Source: Gigaspora margarita (lineage: Eukaryota; Glomeromycota; Glomeromycetes; Diversisporales; Gigasporaceae). From it: a stretch of DNA of 64,000 bases. The stretch lies in contig WTPW01000193.1 of assembly GCA_009809945.1 (NCBI GenBank), positions 398,611 through 462,610 on the forward strand, given 5' to 3'. Shown here in pieces: positions 36,291 to 48,484 of the stretch. The notes under the pieces are model-generated. The model worked only from the letters and a program-made list of their open reading frames with translations, was not told the DNA's origin and searched no databases. Position numbers and translations under genes: made by a program. Numbering within the stretch: position 1 is the stretch's first letter; each line of letters begins with the position of its first letter.

Positions 36291-36771
36291 GTTTCTTGTT
36301 GTGTGTTGTGTTGGTTGTTGGGCAGATCACTTATTTGCACAGGTAATGCAAATATCTGAAGAGGAAATAGTCAATCAGAAAGTCAAATTTTAACTATTCT
36401 GGATTACAGGATCCCGACCTGGATCAGAGATCAGATTGTCACATGATCTGAAAAATCTCACCTACATCCTGGCACTCTTGTAAGTTATGTTCTTACTTTA
36501 TGGGTTTTTTTGCTATTTCAAGCTACTGCATACTTATGAAAGCTTCCTGATTATAGTTCAATCATAGTAGAGATAATAATAGTAATCCGATTGTTGCTAG
36601 TCATAAACAAATGATCCCTTTAGACTAGAAAGTTGAGCAGGCAGTGCAAAAAAAAACTGTTAAGCCACTAAATCAATAAAACTATTTTCCAGGTCATTGG
36701 TGCTCTCGACTTCACTTTCACTTAAATCAGGTTTGCATAGTTTGTTCTAATTCAGTACTTCTGTACTTTTC

Positions 36772-37008
36772 TTGTATAATAAAAAATTTGCAAAGATGGG
36801 AGCTACTAATGGAATATATAATATTGGATGTTTTTATAATGAAGGAATTGGTGTTAAAAAAGATGAACAAAAAGCATTCGAATATTATCAAAAATCTGCA
36901 GATATGGGTGACTCTAACGAAATATTCAATAGGGTCTTTGCATTAATGTCTCTTCTAAAATCAACATCAGATTCTAAAGGTTGTCACTTAAAAATTTACA
37001 AGCTTTAA
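36772..37008 (+). pseudogene. Sel1-repeat protein fragment
   Basis: Sel1 repeats are alpha-alpha protein-interaction modules (~36 residues). Here one full repeat is visible (MGATNGIYNIGCFYNEGIGV then KKDEQKAFEYYQKSADMGD) plus the start of another (SNEIFN). After that the sequence loses similarity and stops at 37006..37008. No N-terminal part lies upstream: the frame closes with TAA near 36748. This is a short captured or truncated piece of a larger gene. Sel1 proteins are highly expanded in Glomeromycotina genomes, which agrees with the inferred host. Confidence 0.75.
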
Positions 37009-37157
37009 AACTTACTATACCACACTGAGCAAAAGACCGGGATCTGTTTTCCTTTCTCAAGATAGTCCATCACTAAACTCTTAGTTATTTTGGTTTTTAT
37101 CTGCTTAATCTTGTTGGTGTAAGGCTTCTGCTTCTGCAAACTTGTGCTAAGAGTATA

Positions 37158-37915
37158 AAAAATTCTTGATTGTTAGGTGATTCTCTGATTCTTAAAACTA
37201 TTCTGATATGAAGTTATCATATCAAAATAGTTTTGCGAATCATTAAATCATCTAACAATTGAGATTATAAATAAATTGTATATAATATAAACAGATATTT
37301 AGTTTTTTATTTGTGAACTTGTTTTGCTATTGTTAAATGGATATCCGAATCATCATTTGATAACTCCTTTTGTTATCGCTCCTTAGAAGTCATTGTTGTC
37401 TTTTGGCCTTGCTGCTTGAATACCCAGAGAGTTAAGGATAGAGAGGCCTGCATAAATTTGTGAAATTAGATAGAGAAAAAAATTCTTGGTTGTTAGGCAA
37501 TTCCCTGATTTTTAAAACTAATCTGATATGAAGTTATCATATCAGAATAGTTTTAAAAATCAGGAAATAATCTAACAATCAAGGATTTTTTTTTTTGCAC
37601 AATAACTCGATTATGATATAAATAAAATGACTTGTATGTAATGTAAATAAGTATTTATAATTTTATTTGTGAGCTTGTTTTTGCTATTTTTAATTCGAAT
37701 AATTAATCACATTGTAGTGCTGCTTGTGAAATTAGGAGGTTATCAGAGAAAAAAATCCTCGATTGTTAGATGATTCCCTAACAATCAAAAATTTTTTTTT
37801 AACACGATAACTCGATCACAATGCAAATAAAATGATTTGTATGTAATATAGGTATTTATGTTTTTTATTTGTGAACTTGTTTTGCTATTTTTAATTTGAA
37901 TAATTAATAAAGTAC
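37158..37915. repeat. Tandem repeats each carrying a palindrome
   Basis: Three units of ~270..320 bp. Palindromes at 37158..37263 and 37480..37597 share 'attcttgattgttagg', 'ctgatatgaagttatcatat' and 'ctaacaat'. At 37752..37800 only the outer stems remain (central part deleted). Each is followed by 'ttatttgtgaacttgttttg'. Confidence 0.7.
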
Positions 37916-40129
37916 TTTTCTATTTGTACTGGGTGAGAGGATCAACCCTTGACCTATATCTCTACAGGCCAGCCCAGTCAGAATATAGTTAAATTTTTCA
38001 TCTGATAGAATTTCATTGTATAACTTATAATTATTAGTTAAATCACGTATAGAGCATTCTTAAGTTAGTGCTTGTAGTTGATAATCATCTATCTGACCAA
38101 ATTCGAAAAGTCTTGTAGTTTAGCCAGGGATAAGTCTTTGTCTATTTATTAGACATAGGCCATCTACAACATATGTTAATATTTCCCAAATGCTTTATTG
38201 TTCTAAAACAGGCAAACCGTTATTCAAAGATCCTATGTATCCTTACCTCCTATCAGGCCTCTTCTAACCACTTCTTATTTGTAGATCCTCGATATACACA
38301 TATCACATGCACTCTTTCTACTATTTGTAATTTATGTAACATTAAATCCAAAAATGCGAGATCATTATTCACTAATGAAATCTCATTCTAAATGAATTAG
38401 CATTTGTTCGTCATTAATTTTTCTTATTGGGCCAACTCTAGTATATCAGTTATATGTATGTGTGCTTATAATGTGTTAATCATTATATCAACTAACTAAA
38501 GTTGATTTTTTGAGATCAACTATTAAGCATAGTAATCAAAATATTGCACAAATTATGTGATATAATTCTAACTACAGTTTATCCTTGTTTATATCAACCC
38601 ATTTGAATTTGTTTAAATTTATGTTGATAGTGATATTAATGAGGGAATTATCTTAAAGTTGATATATATGAGAGAATTTTAAATATATAAAAATTTATAA
38701 AAATTCATTTTGAAGCTTAGGTTGATATTAACAGGGTTGATATTAATGAGGGACAACTATATTATTATATTGAAAAGATCAAATTATAAGACTATTTTAA
38801 CTATTTTTATATTGAAAAGATCAAATTATAAGACTAATTTGCATTTTTGTTTGACTGAAAGTGTTTTTAACAATATGATCAGCCCAGATGACTGGCCTGA
38901 TCAATTTGGCAGCCAGGTCAGCCTGAGAATTTGATATCTGCCCATATATAGATATGATTGTAGTTGGAAATTGATTATAAATATGTTATTGATATTAGGA
39001 TAGATATCTACAATCAATGAATTTATTTTTATGTTTTATATGTAATTTTAAAAAATTTTAAATATTATTTTTATTTTTTTTTAAAAAAATATATTTTAAA
39101 ATTAATATTGTTGTGGGTAATTATCACTGCTTTATGCCAAATTTTTTTTAAAAATTACCAATGATTTTCTGTGATTCACAGAAAATAGCCAAATTTCTTT
39201 TAATCACAGCTAATCACAGAAATTGCTCTTAGTTATCATAAAATATCATAGAATGTAAAAGAAATGTGCAGAATATCACAAAATTTACAAAGGTATTGCA
39301 GAATTTGGCCATAAAATTGGCCTGGCAATTCCAGAAAAGCAGACAATAAATCAATATAAATTATAAGTAAGTTTTTTGAAGAATTACAGAATTATAAATT
39401 TTAAAGAAATTAAATTACATTTTAACTGTTTTTATAAATTCTAGAACAAATAATAGACTAAATTCAATAAGTTTTTGGATTCAGTATTATAGAATTACTG
39501 TAATGCCAAAATTCAATTCTGATAATACTGAATCAAACTTATCAAATTTAGCCAAAATATTTGTTGTAGCTAATACTGAAAATGGCTAATACTAATATTT
39601 TGATCTATTTTGATACAAATTTTTTAAAAATTTTTTGAAGTAATTTTGTTTGCTTTTTTTTAGAGTTGGATTAGGATTTAGAATTAGAATCGATTATTAA
39701 AGAGCATATGTAGATTTTAGCAGAGCATTTATTTTTAAAACACAACCTTAAATTTTAGCATTAGATTTTTAGCATTAGCTACAACAATAGTTTTTACTAG
39801 TTGTTCCAAAATTTATGAAAACCACAGAAATTACAAAAATGCACAAAAAAAATTTATCATAGTAAATTACAGAATTTGGTTTAACTTTATATAGAATTTA
39901 TTGCAGAAAAGTTAGCAATATTCAATAAAGAATATATATTTAATAAAAATTTTACTTTTAATTTTTATTTCTAAATTTTTAAAAATAAATAAATTAAATC
40001 TTTGAATTTTAGTAAATAAATATATTTTTATATGCTAATTATACTTTTTTATTTATAAATATATACTAATACTAATATATTTAGAGCTTTTTGCATTTAT
40101 TATTATTATAGTAGTATTTACTCTTTCTT
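37916..40129. other. Stretch without a recognised gene
   Basis: AT-rich. A direct repeat 'ttgaaaagatcaaattataa' occurs near 38771 and 38813, and there is a small hairpin 'gattttctgtgattcacaga' near 39163. Short frames show no recognisable protein. It lies inside the 14.3-kb insertion. Confidence 0.45.
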
Positions 40130-43100
40130 TATTCCAATCTGAAGAAATTTTCTCAAGTTCTAGCAAAAAATTTGCAATTTTGGCTTCAATTAATTGTTCT
40201 CCAGATACAAACAATTGAGAAAGTATATTTTTTTCTTCTTGTATAGTAGTACGACATGTTCACTTTGGAAGTTCTGATGATGATATCTGTTGTGATGTTA
40301 AATTTTCCTGCTGAGTAATTGATGATTGAGTACTCTTTTGTTTTTTATACTTTCAAGTTGGGCATAAGTATAACTATTTATATTTTGTACACGATGGCCA
40401 GAAGTTATTCAGGGTTCATTTTTTGTATACATCTTGTGCAAGTATTTGCTCAAAGCATAGTTTACCAGTTTCATAAAGAGAAAAATCTTTTTAAAACCTG
40501 TTTTACTAATCTCTGGTACATTTTTGAACAAGACATGTGTTTCAGGATGCAGACTATTAAAAGCTAATAATAATTCTGTAATTAGAGACCAAAGTAAATC
40601 TTTGTGTGATTTGATTGCATGATTACTTTGAATTACTACAATATCATCAATATATTCTGCAAGAAGTATTGATAAATGATTTTCTTTACTCTGAACTGCT
40701 TGAATTTTTGATATCATAGTCTGTTGATTAGTAAGATTACCAGTGACATTTTGTTTAGTATATTTTATACCATAAGTTTCAAGTGCCTCATCTAAAGCAA
40801 GATAGTGTCCTTTTCTTCTCTTCTATTTGTAATAAATTTTGTAGTTGTGAATTATCATAAATTTGAGCCAAAAAATGTGCTACAGAGCTAGCATATTTAA
40901 ACTTTCTAGCTGCAGGAAACAGAGGTGCAAATGCAGCTAAATTTGCTATTTGCATTTTATAATTTCCTTTTCTAATTCCAATTTTGTGGTCTATAAAATA
41001 TCCTGTCCAGTAAAAAAAGAGAAGCCATACTTTTATTAAGTCATTATTTTTATTAAAAATATTACTCATAGTTATTTGTCTATTTTTAACATATTTACAT
41101 AGTGAAATCCCAACTGCAACCCAGATTAACTCTAAAATACAACATGTTGCTTGATAATCTATTACATGTTCAAACTTGTCTAGATATCATACTCCAAGAA
41201 TTGCTGCAAGATTAAATATTCCATATCCAGAAAATATTGTAATTAAAGTGCAGTACATATCTTTAGATGTATGCTATTGTCCCAAAAGAAGTTGAACATC
41301 ATTATGAGTTTCTTTGTAGGAAATTAATCTTCCAAAAATAGCTTGATCACATGCAATATATAAATAGTTATCAATACTTTCAAGCAAATCATCACAGTAC
41401 ATTTTATAACATTTTCATTACAATTAGGTGGATCACCAGGTTTTAGTATTACAACATTTGGTGGTAAGATATTGCAGCCAATAGATATATGTTTAATAAT
41501 TTCTGAATGTATATCTTCCATATCAAAGTCACTTATATAATTTTCTAACATTCTATTAAAAATAGTTTCATATATTATTAAAAGATTTTTAGTAGCTAAA
41601 AATTCTCCATATAGTGGTTAATTAATATCTTCTTGGTTTCTATATAAATTAAAAGAAGTAGGCAAAGTAAATTGAAAAACCATTTTTAGTGTTGCATGAG
41701 AAGTTCCTCTAGTAATATCAAAAATATTTCTATATGAAAATATAGAAGCTTTGAAATTAATATTATCGATTACTGCCAAATTCCAAATATTTGGTCCTTC
41801 AATTGGATTTTTTTAGGATTTGCATTTAGTGTTCTAAATCTTTCAAGTCAATTTTTATGTCACTTAGTATATGAAATAATAGATGCTGAATGAAGAATTT
41901 CTTGTAGATGGTAGCAAATTAGGCTTTTGGCATAATGATAATATAATATGTGAAGCCATATTTTTTTCTAGAAAAAGCAATAGTAAGTAGCATAGAAGTT
42001 ATCAAAGTAATAGTTTTTGATATCTGATTTGTATCAAGTAATTTTGAAAAAAGTCCACGTTGAAGTTTTTTAGTATTAACAACCTTTAGTTTATGTTAAT
42101 AGAGTACTATATGAAGTGCTTGAAAAAAGCTACGAATAACATTGCGCAATGCATCAAAATAGTTTTCATATGAGCTTGGATTTTCTAACTGATCAATATT
42201 ATCTTTAATTTCAGAATATGAATTGAAACTTTTTCTAAAGTTATATGAGATCTTTCAGTTAAGTTATTCAATTCAATATTTTTAATTCTCATTACTATTT
42301 CAACAACTAATTTGCTTGGAATTTCTAATGAGTCTGTTGTTGTGTCATTAATAATAGATGGAAATATTTTGGATAAAAGCCTTTGTTGTAGCTTTGATTA
42401 TTTGATTTTGCTACTGATATCAACCATTTTACCAATAAGTTTTAGAGCATTACTTGTATTATTGTCATGTTTTTCAAGTTCAGTACATGACATAAATGCT
42501 ATAGCTACTTTTTGTTTATCTGGTCTTTTATACAATTGTCTACCATGTTGTTGAAAACATTCAGAGCAGATATAATGTGCATGACCCAAATATGAGTTTT
42601 GTTAAAAAGATCCTTCAGTAAATGCAGAACATTTATGAACACCAATGCAAGATACTTGAATATTATGTCTATTGATATTCTATGAATGCTTTTTACAGTT
42701 GTCCCCATGACTAAAAAAGCATTTTTCTTTCTACAAAATAGACAAATACAAAAATGAAGAATACTTTTTCAATTGATTGTAATTTTTTATACCAATATCA
42801 TGAAGCTGGTTTTGATCAAAAATAAAATGAGTATAGCATATACCAAGTTGAGTAAGTGCATTTGCATCTTCTTCTCATGTTCCTACCACTTGTCAAAATT
42901 GATTTAAATTGTTATTTTATTGTTTTGAATTCTTTCTATTGTATTCATATCAATTTCCCATGTTCCTATCATTTGTTGAAGCCCTCATAGATTTTTTGTA
43001 CCATTATAGTACTTTATTTTACCATCAATAATATCTACAACTGAGCATGGCATAAAACTCAAACTATTTATAAAAGTATCTTCAATTTCTATATCAATTT

Positions 43101-43460
43101 CTATTTCATCTGGTATTGTTAAAGAGGTCTCACTATAAATACTTGAATTTTCATTTTCATTCCAGTTAATATCTTCTATTTTATCATCATAATTTAGCAT
43201 ATTTTGAGCATTTTCAAGAGTAACTTGGTCAATAGTAAAAGCATCTTCATAATTTTCTTCAAAAGTATTCATTTTATCACTATCAATTAGTATATTTTCA
43301 AAAGTAACTTGGTCGATAGTAAAAGTATTTTCATAGTTTTCTTCAGAAATATCTATTTTATCATTATCACTAAGTATGATTTGAGTACCTTCAAGAGTAG
43401 TTTGGTTAATAGTAGTATCTTCTTTATAGCTTTCTTTGCTTTACACAAGTAAATATAGAT
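40130..43460 (-). pseudogene. Decayed large gene of a multicopy type, function unknown
   Basis: Minus-strand coding debris of ~3.3 kb. The N-terminal part (~43440..42985) has an acidic tandem module: SEENYENTFTIDQVTFEN recurs as FEENYEDAFTIDQVTLEN. A zinc-finger-like region follows (CFFSHGDNCKKHS in one frame, ~42710; HAHYICSECFQQHG, ~42580). A well preserved 186-codon stretch (~41346..40788) contains SGYGIFNLAA, DYQATCCILELIWVAVGISL, IDHKIGIRKGNY and AFAPLFPAARKFKYA with only two stops. The C-terminus near 40720..40150 has LSILLAEYIDDIVVIQ and a Gln-rich tail. I recall similar families in Rhizophagus but cannot name a domain (possibly DUF6589-like). It may be cargo or the relic of a transposon protein. 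Confidence 0.6.
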
Positions 43461-43728
43461 TTAGACATTTTTTAAAAATATTATTTTTATAGACAATTAT
43501 ATTTTTATGCAAAGTATTGTAGATTAAACAATAAACTCTAAAGATTATATTTTTACAAAAAATCAAAAGTTTATATTTTGACAAAAATAATACTTTAGCA
43601 ATAAGGCATATTTATATCTTTTATTTTTTTATACACTTTTTAGCATTTATATATGATTTTTACTAGAGATAAGCAATATGTATATGAATGCATGCATGCA
43701 TGCATTTGTATATGTCTAATCAATTTAA

Positions 43729-44290
43729 TATTACCATAAACTGCTATATACAAGACCCTGAATATGAATCTCAAAATCTACAATAATGGGAGTGACAAAA
43801 ATCAGGTGATTTTTTAGGGGGGGGTAAAAAAAGTTGAAATTATATATAAGAACCTGACTATATATATATTAAAGAAGAGGAAGAAGGGATAGGCCTCTGA
43901 TAAAAAATATTCAGATGATTAATGACACAGCCCTAACCAAATATAGGGCTTTTTAAATTGCTTTAAATTTTTTCTTCTAATGGTACAAATTCTCTAGACT
44001 CAGGGTTGTATTTCTGCGACATATGTACCCCTTGGGCTGTACTCTGTGGCAATTTTGGATGCCAAATCTTGAATTATGTCTGGGTATATAAGTATGAAAG
44101 TATTATACTTGTGTACCTGGGCATGAAATAGTAAAACAGATTAAAAATGGAAGTATTCATACCCAAATGAGTATCCAGGTATATAACATGAACTAGGGAA
44201 ATACCTAGGTGCACATGTCGCAGAAATACAGGTTTTTAATATTGGTAGGTATAAGAGATCCAGGTCTTTTATACAGTAGTTTATGATAAT
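43729..44290. mobile_element. TIR element, 562 bp, with nested MITE
   Basis: The ends are attaccataaactgctatat and its imperfect complement ending 'agtagtttatgataat'. The TIR runs ~38 bp with 'gaccctgaatatgaat' opposite 'agatccaggtc'. It contains the smaller element 44007..44230. Next to the left end is a (GCAT)n run at ~43688. Confidence 0.65.
44007..44230. mobile_element. MITE with 'tgtatttctgcgacat' ends
   Basis: The left end tgtatttctgcgacatatgt and right end acatgtcgcagaaataca give ~22-bp TIRs with two mismatches. The interior is non-coding, with repeated 'gtatccaggtatat / gtacctgggcat' words. Confidence 0.7.
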
Positions 44291-44294
44291 ACAC

Positions 44295-44400
44295 CAGTGA
44301 ATTGACCTATCTTCACCTGGGTCTCCTGTCAGGTGACTATGTGCACCTGGTCAGTTTTAAAAAAGTCACCACCTGAGTCACCCAACAGGTCACCTGACAG
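44295..44400. repeat. CACCTG/CAGGTG-rich cluster
   Basis: At least six CACCTG or CAGGTG words in ~105 bp ('cacctgggtctcctgtcagg', 'gtcacctgacaggt'). A similar cluster is at 45555..45605. These may be degraded ends of an outer element enclosing 44598..45341. Confidence 0.4.
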
Positions 44401-44597
44401 GTTATTAGAAGGATCATAGTAGTAATATTTTCAATCTTAATTTTGTATTTGCCATTATGGCAGAATTGGCACTGGTGGCCTTCACCCAAGTTAATTAAAA
44501 AAAACAACCCTGGGTGCAAAAATAATACGTTGTTCAGATTTTTGATTATAGCTATTATTATATTTTTGTTATACCAGTTGATGATCGGTATAGGGGC

Positions 44598-45254
44598 TTT
44601 TGGGGCATCCATAAATAATGTTATGTACCCCTACATAGTAGCTCTTGACCCCCCCTAATATATAAAAAAAATTTAAAATCCATATGTTTATATATATAAT
44701 TTTACAAAAGCTTGAATATATTATGACTGAGTAATCCAATCTGGATAATTTTGGCACTATTCGATTTGTCTCTATGAGACGAATCCAATGGTACCAAAAT
44801 TATTTAATTTGGATTACTGGTTCATTTTTTATTAATGTAATACTATTGATTTTATAGTGATTTTATAAGAAAACATAAGAACCAATAGTATTTCATTAAT
44901 AAAATGTGATTCAGTGATCCAAATCAAATGATTTTGGTGCATTCGAATCCTCTCCTTTCGAGATGATTCAAATGGTACCAAACCCATCCAATTTGGACTA
45001 CTGGATCAAGTTTTAGACAAATTTTTATAAAAAATTGCATTATGTTTAGGGTTGTTAATGGAGTACTCCAAACTATAATAAAACATATAAACCACTCCGG
45101 TTTGAAACTGGAGTGGTTTATATGTTTTATTATAGATTGGAGTACTCCATTAACAACCCTAATTATGTTAGAGAGGACCCCTCTACATATGAAAAATCAT
45201 TATATTTTGGGGGACCCCCCTCAATCATAATGTGATTTATGGATGCCCCCTTTT
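44598..45254. mobile_element. TIR element with nested palindromes and a hAT-type MITE
   Basis: The ends are ttttggggcatccataaata and the complement ending 'atttatggatgccccctttt'. Inside are two ~92-bp palindromes (44729..44820 and 44912..45008), each centred on a GTCTC…GAGAC-like core and separated by a ~90-bp spacer that is itself inverted ('taatactattg / caatagtattt'). A 115-bp MITE sits at 45047..45161. Confidence 0.7.
45047..45161. mobile_element. hAT-type MITE, 115 bp, almost a perfect palindrome
   Basis: TIRs tagggttgttaatggagtac are complementary over ~56 bp with two mismatches. The 8-bp direct repeat ATTATGTT flanks it on both sides (45039..45046 and 45162..45169). Eight-base target duplications and YAGGG-type ends are signatures of the hAT superfamily. 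It is a non-autonomous element that probably moved recently. Confidence 0.85.
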
Positions 45255-45341
45255 CAGTAGAAAAGGAAAAAATCTCTTTTTAAATTTGGTCAAATTGACC
45301 AGATTTATAAAGAGATTTCCCACTTTTCTACTGAAAAGTCA
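45251..45341. repeat. Hairpin with ~40-bp arms
   Basis: 'ttttcagtagaaaaggaaaa' pairs with 'cttttctactgaaaag'. The centre is 'tttggtcaaattgacc'. It abuts the right end of the 44598 element. Confidence 0.7.
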
Positions 45342-45887
45342 CTATATATGAAAGCTACTTTGCGCAGTTAGTTTTATTATTACAATGTTGACATACTCAG
45401 CATTATTAAATTTTTACTTGTGTATTTGGCAAATTTTTGAACTATCCAGTGAAGATGTTTTGCAAGCGTCATAATGTTTAGTTATATTTATATCGATATA
45501 TCATTTTATTGAATCAATTATGCTGAAATCACAAACTTTATTGAATCGGCAAAGCAATCAACCTGTGGATCAACTCAGATCACCTGCAGGTGACCCACAT
45601 GATACTCAAATCACTAACGGCAGTACAAAATTAGTTAAATCCAAAATAAAATCTTACTAACATGAGATTTTTTCAGATTTTAGAATATTTAGTATGGTAT
45701 GGGTAAGCTGATTAGGTATAAAATACAACTATGCTATACTAATCAACTATAGTTCAACTATAATTCCTAACTAAAGCAGCATAGTACGGATTTTAAGATA
45801 AGTATTTTTGAACATCAAATATTCAAATTTAATTTAATTATACTAATCATCTAGTCTTTTATGGTACCAGTAATCATAAATATATCA

Positions 45888-46951
45888 ATATCAGTCACAC
45901 GTTTTGTCACACTTTTTTGGACCAGTTTTTTGTTATATATAAATTATAAAAAAAAACATATAAAATTACTATAAAATTTGAAGCCAAGATTCTTTTCAAC
46001 CTACATAATAAATTAAAATTAAATTTTGCGATTATATAGAGCAAAAGAAGGGGAATAAACTTACCTTTCCTGCCAAGTTATAGTTCTGCCGTTTTTGCAA
46101 AATCGAAAATGTAACTTCGCCAAAAACAAATAATTGCCAATTTTAAGATGGTAAATGTGTGTAAAAACATGCCCCGAACAACTTTACTTAGGCGACGAAA
46201 GTAGGTTACCTTGTAAGAAAAATGGGTTTCTATGTACTAAAGTTAAAATTTTTGGGTTTTCAATATAAAAACCCCTTTTTTGTCAAGATAACCTGCTTTG
46301 GGCCTCTAAGTAAACCTGTTCAGCAGGTAATTCTACTCGTATTGGTGTCAAAACGCGCTTTCTCGGACCTTTTAATAAGTGATAAATGGGGTTAAAGTTA
46401 GAAAAAAAATTTTTTTCTAAAAAATTTTTTAGAAAAAAAATTTTTTTCTAACTTTAACCCCATTTTTCACTTAGTAAAAGGTCCGAGAAAGCGCGTTTTG
46501 ACACTAATATGAGTAGAATTACCTGCTGAACAGGTTTACGTAGAGGCCCAAAGCAGGTTATCTTGACAAAAAAGGGGTTTTATATTGAAAACCCAAAAAT
46601 TTTAAATTTAGTACATAGATAACCCATTTTTCTTACAAGGTAACCTACTTTCATCGCCTAAGTAAAGTTGTTCGGGGCATGGTTTACATATATTTACTAT
46701 CTTAAAATTGGCAATTGTTTGTTTTTGGCGAAGTTACATTTTCGATTTTGCAAAAATGGCAGAACTGTAACTTGGCAGGAAAAGTAAGTTTATTCCCCTT
46801 CTTTTGCTCTATATAATCGCAAAATTTAATTTTAATTTATTATGTAGGTTGAAAAGAATCTTGGCTTCAAAGTTTATAGTAATTTTATATGTTTTTTTTT
46901 ATAATTTTATATATAAAAAAATTTTCATGTGACATATCGTGTGACTGATAT
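45888..46951. mobile_element. Foldback element FB1, complete copy with ~480-bp arms
   Basis: The ends are atatcagtcacacg and cgtgtgactgatat. The whole 1064-bp element is one near-perfect palindrome centred near 46420 in 'aaaaaattttttagaaaaaa'. Internal landmarks are shared with 1280..3499 ('cacttagtaaaaggtcc', 'ttacttagg.g', 'cttacaaggtaacct'). Unlike that copy it has no nested insert. No coding capacity was seen; the small frames are arm sequences read in both directions. Confidence 0.85.
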
Positions 46952-48000
46952 ATTATACATTTCGATATCACAAGCCTATCTACTTATCTGAAAAAGTAAT
47001 ACAATTTATTCTTAACAACTATTCTTTAAAAAGGATAAAATCAAGAAACTAAAACCCAATTTGTCAAAAAAATTAAGGAGGTGGCAAAAGAAAAAATTGT
47101 TGAAAAGCCAATCCCTACTCCCACAGGTGAAAATTTGCAAATTTTTTGCTCTAAAACAATTAAAAGAACATTTTCATTGCCCATTAAGTGCAAAATATTC
47201 AATTATCTTGTTTCTAAACCCCTCCTCTATCAAGTTTGGTTTCTCCCAGGATACACCTTCTGGATTATTCTTATTCACAAATTCTTGACAATTATTAGAA
47301 TAAACAAAGTATTAGTAATTTGAACAATTTTACTTAAACCAATATTTTAGATACAAGATGAACTTTGCATAACGAATTACTTCAGCTTTCTCAGCCCAAG
47401 TCCTTAGCTAATAGTCGAATTGGGATTTTCTTGTCTAGGCTAATAGTTCATAATCATAAGAATTATCGGCTAACTATTTTCTTACTAGTAGCTAGTCTAA
47501 TAGATAGTTGTTCATCTGTTTTAACTTCTTGTTCTTGGTCCAATATGTTAAACAAAGTAGAATAGGCCATTAAAAATTAAAAATTAGAAAAGATCTGCTT
47601 CAACTACTATCATTATTTCTGGTTCTGGTAGTTTAAATTCTGCAACATTAAAATAATATTGTAATAAACCTGAAACACCATATAGAATAAAATACTTAGC
47701 TAAAAAGCAAACTCCCTGCCAATGTAAAATACTATAGTATATAGGCCAAATCTAATTACATCTTTAATTAGATCATTATTCTTCATGCTCTTGTATCTAT
47801 GTTTTCAGTCTTGTTCTGTTTAGATCAATGTAGTTAGTGATTCGGTTGTTCGCTATACAATTAACAAACTTTTTGAAAACAGAGACCTGTCCTATACGTT
47901 GCACTGCGAAATCTACCTTATAATCAGCCAGGCAACTTGTAGTTCTTCGACATTGCACAAGGTTAATCTTTAAAGGGGAGTGAGCTTATATGCTATTGCT
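46952..48000 (-). other. Possible decayed coding DNA, strand uncertain
   Basis: Between FB1 and the right end of the large insertion. Protein-like stretches read best on the minus strand (ILDQEQEVKTDEQLSIRLAT at ~47550..47490, then EGVSWEKPNLIEEGFRNKII near 47260, and YGVSGLLQYYFNVAEFKLPE at ~47670) but are split by stops and frame changes. I recognise no family. It could be the relic of the protein that belonged to the large element, because it lies next to its terminus. Confidence 0.35.
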
Positions 48001-48484
48001 GAAATGGTTTAAGCTACAGACTTGGTATTTGTCAAAAATGCGAGTTGTGCAAGTTAGTAGAAACTAAACTGGGCCCTTGGAGGAATAGTTGTTATGAACT
48101 TGGTTAGATCTATAAATATTATAGAATTAGGATATTCAAACTTTGCGTGAAGATTTTTAGCGATTTAGAAAAAATTAAGAGCTGAGGTTTTCAAGATTTT
48201 ATAAAGAAACGCTTCATGTATATTTTTTATTTAAAAAGCTATAGATGTTTTGTTTTACAAATATAGAGTTGTTATAGACGAAACCTTTTATGATTTGGAA
48301 TTTTAATATAAAAATTGAATAATCGACATTTGATTTACCATATAAATGACATTTGGAACCCCTGTAAATGGACATGTCCCTTGACTGATAAGCAATAAAT
48401 CTGGTTAATTATAAGTAAATCAAATATCATATACTAGCAAGAATTTCATCATCAATAGGTCAACTTACTAAAAATATATATATA

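Larger units (their letters stand above)
34050..48387. mobile_element. Very large TIR insertion (14.3 kb) in the family X array
   Basis: The left end is tagtcaagggacatgtcca and the right end tggacatgtcccttgactg, ~20-bp inverted repeats. ATAA is present on both sides (34046..34049 and 48388..48391). Deleting 34050..48387 plus one ATAA restores the repeat-unit sequence 'aaaataagcaataaatct' exactly as in uninterrupted copies. Contents are a DDNS-type minisatellite, telomere-like repeats, an assembly gap, a Sel1 fragment, tandem hairpins, a decayed gene on the minus strand and four later MITEs. No transposase was recognised, so the superfamily is unknown. Confidence 0.7.

Noticed and set aside
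37158..37800. Operon-style terminator hairpins
   Set aside because: Long dyads in tandem repeats of a eukaryotic genome; they are MITE-like, not transcription terminators.
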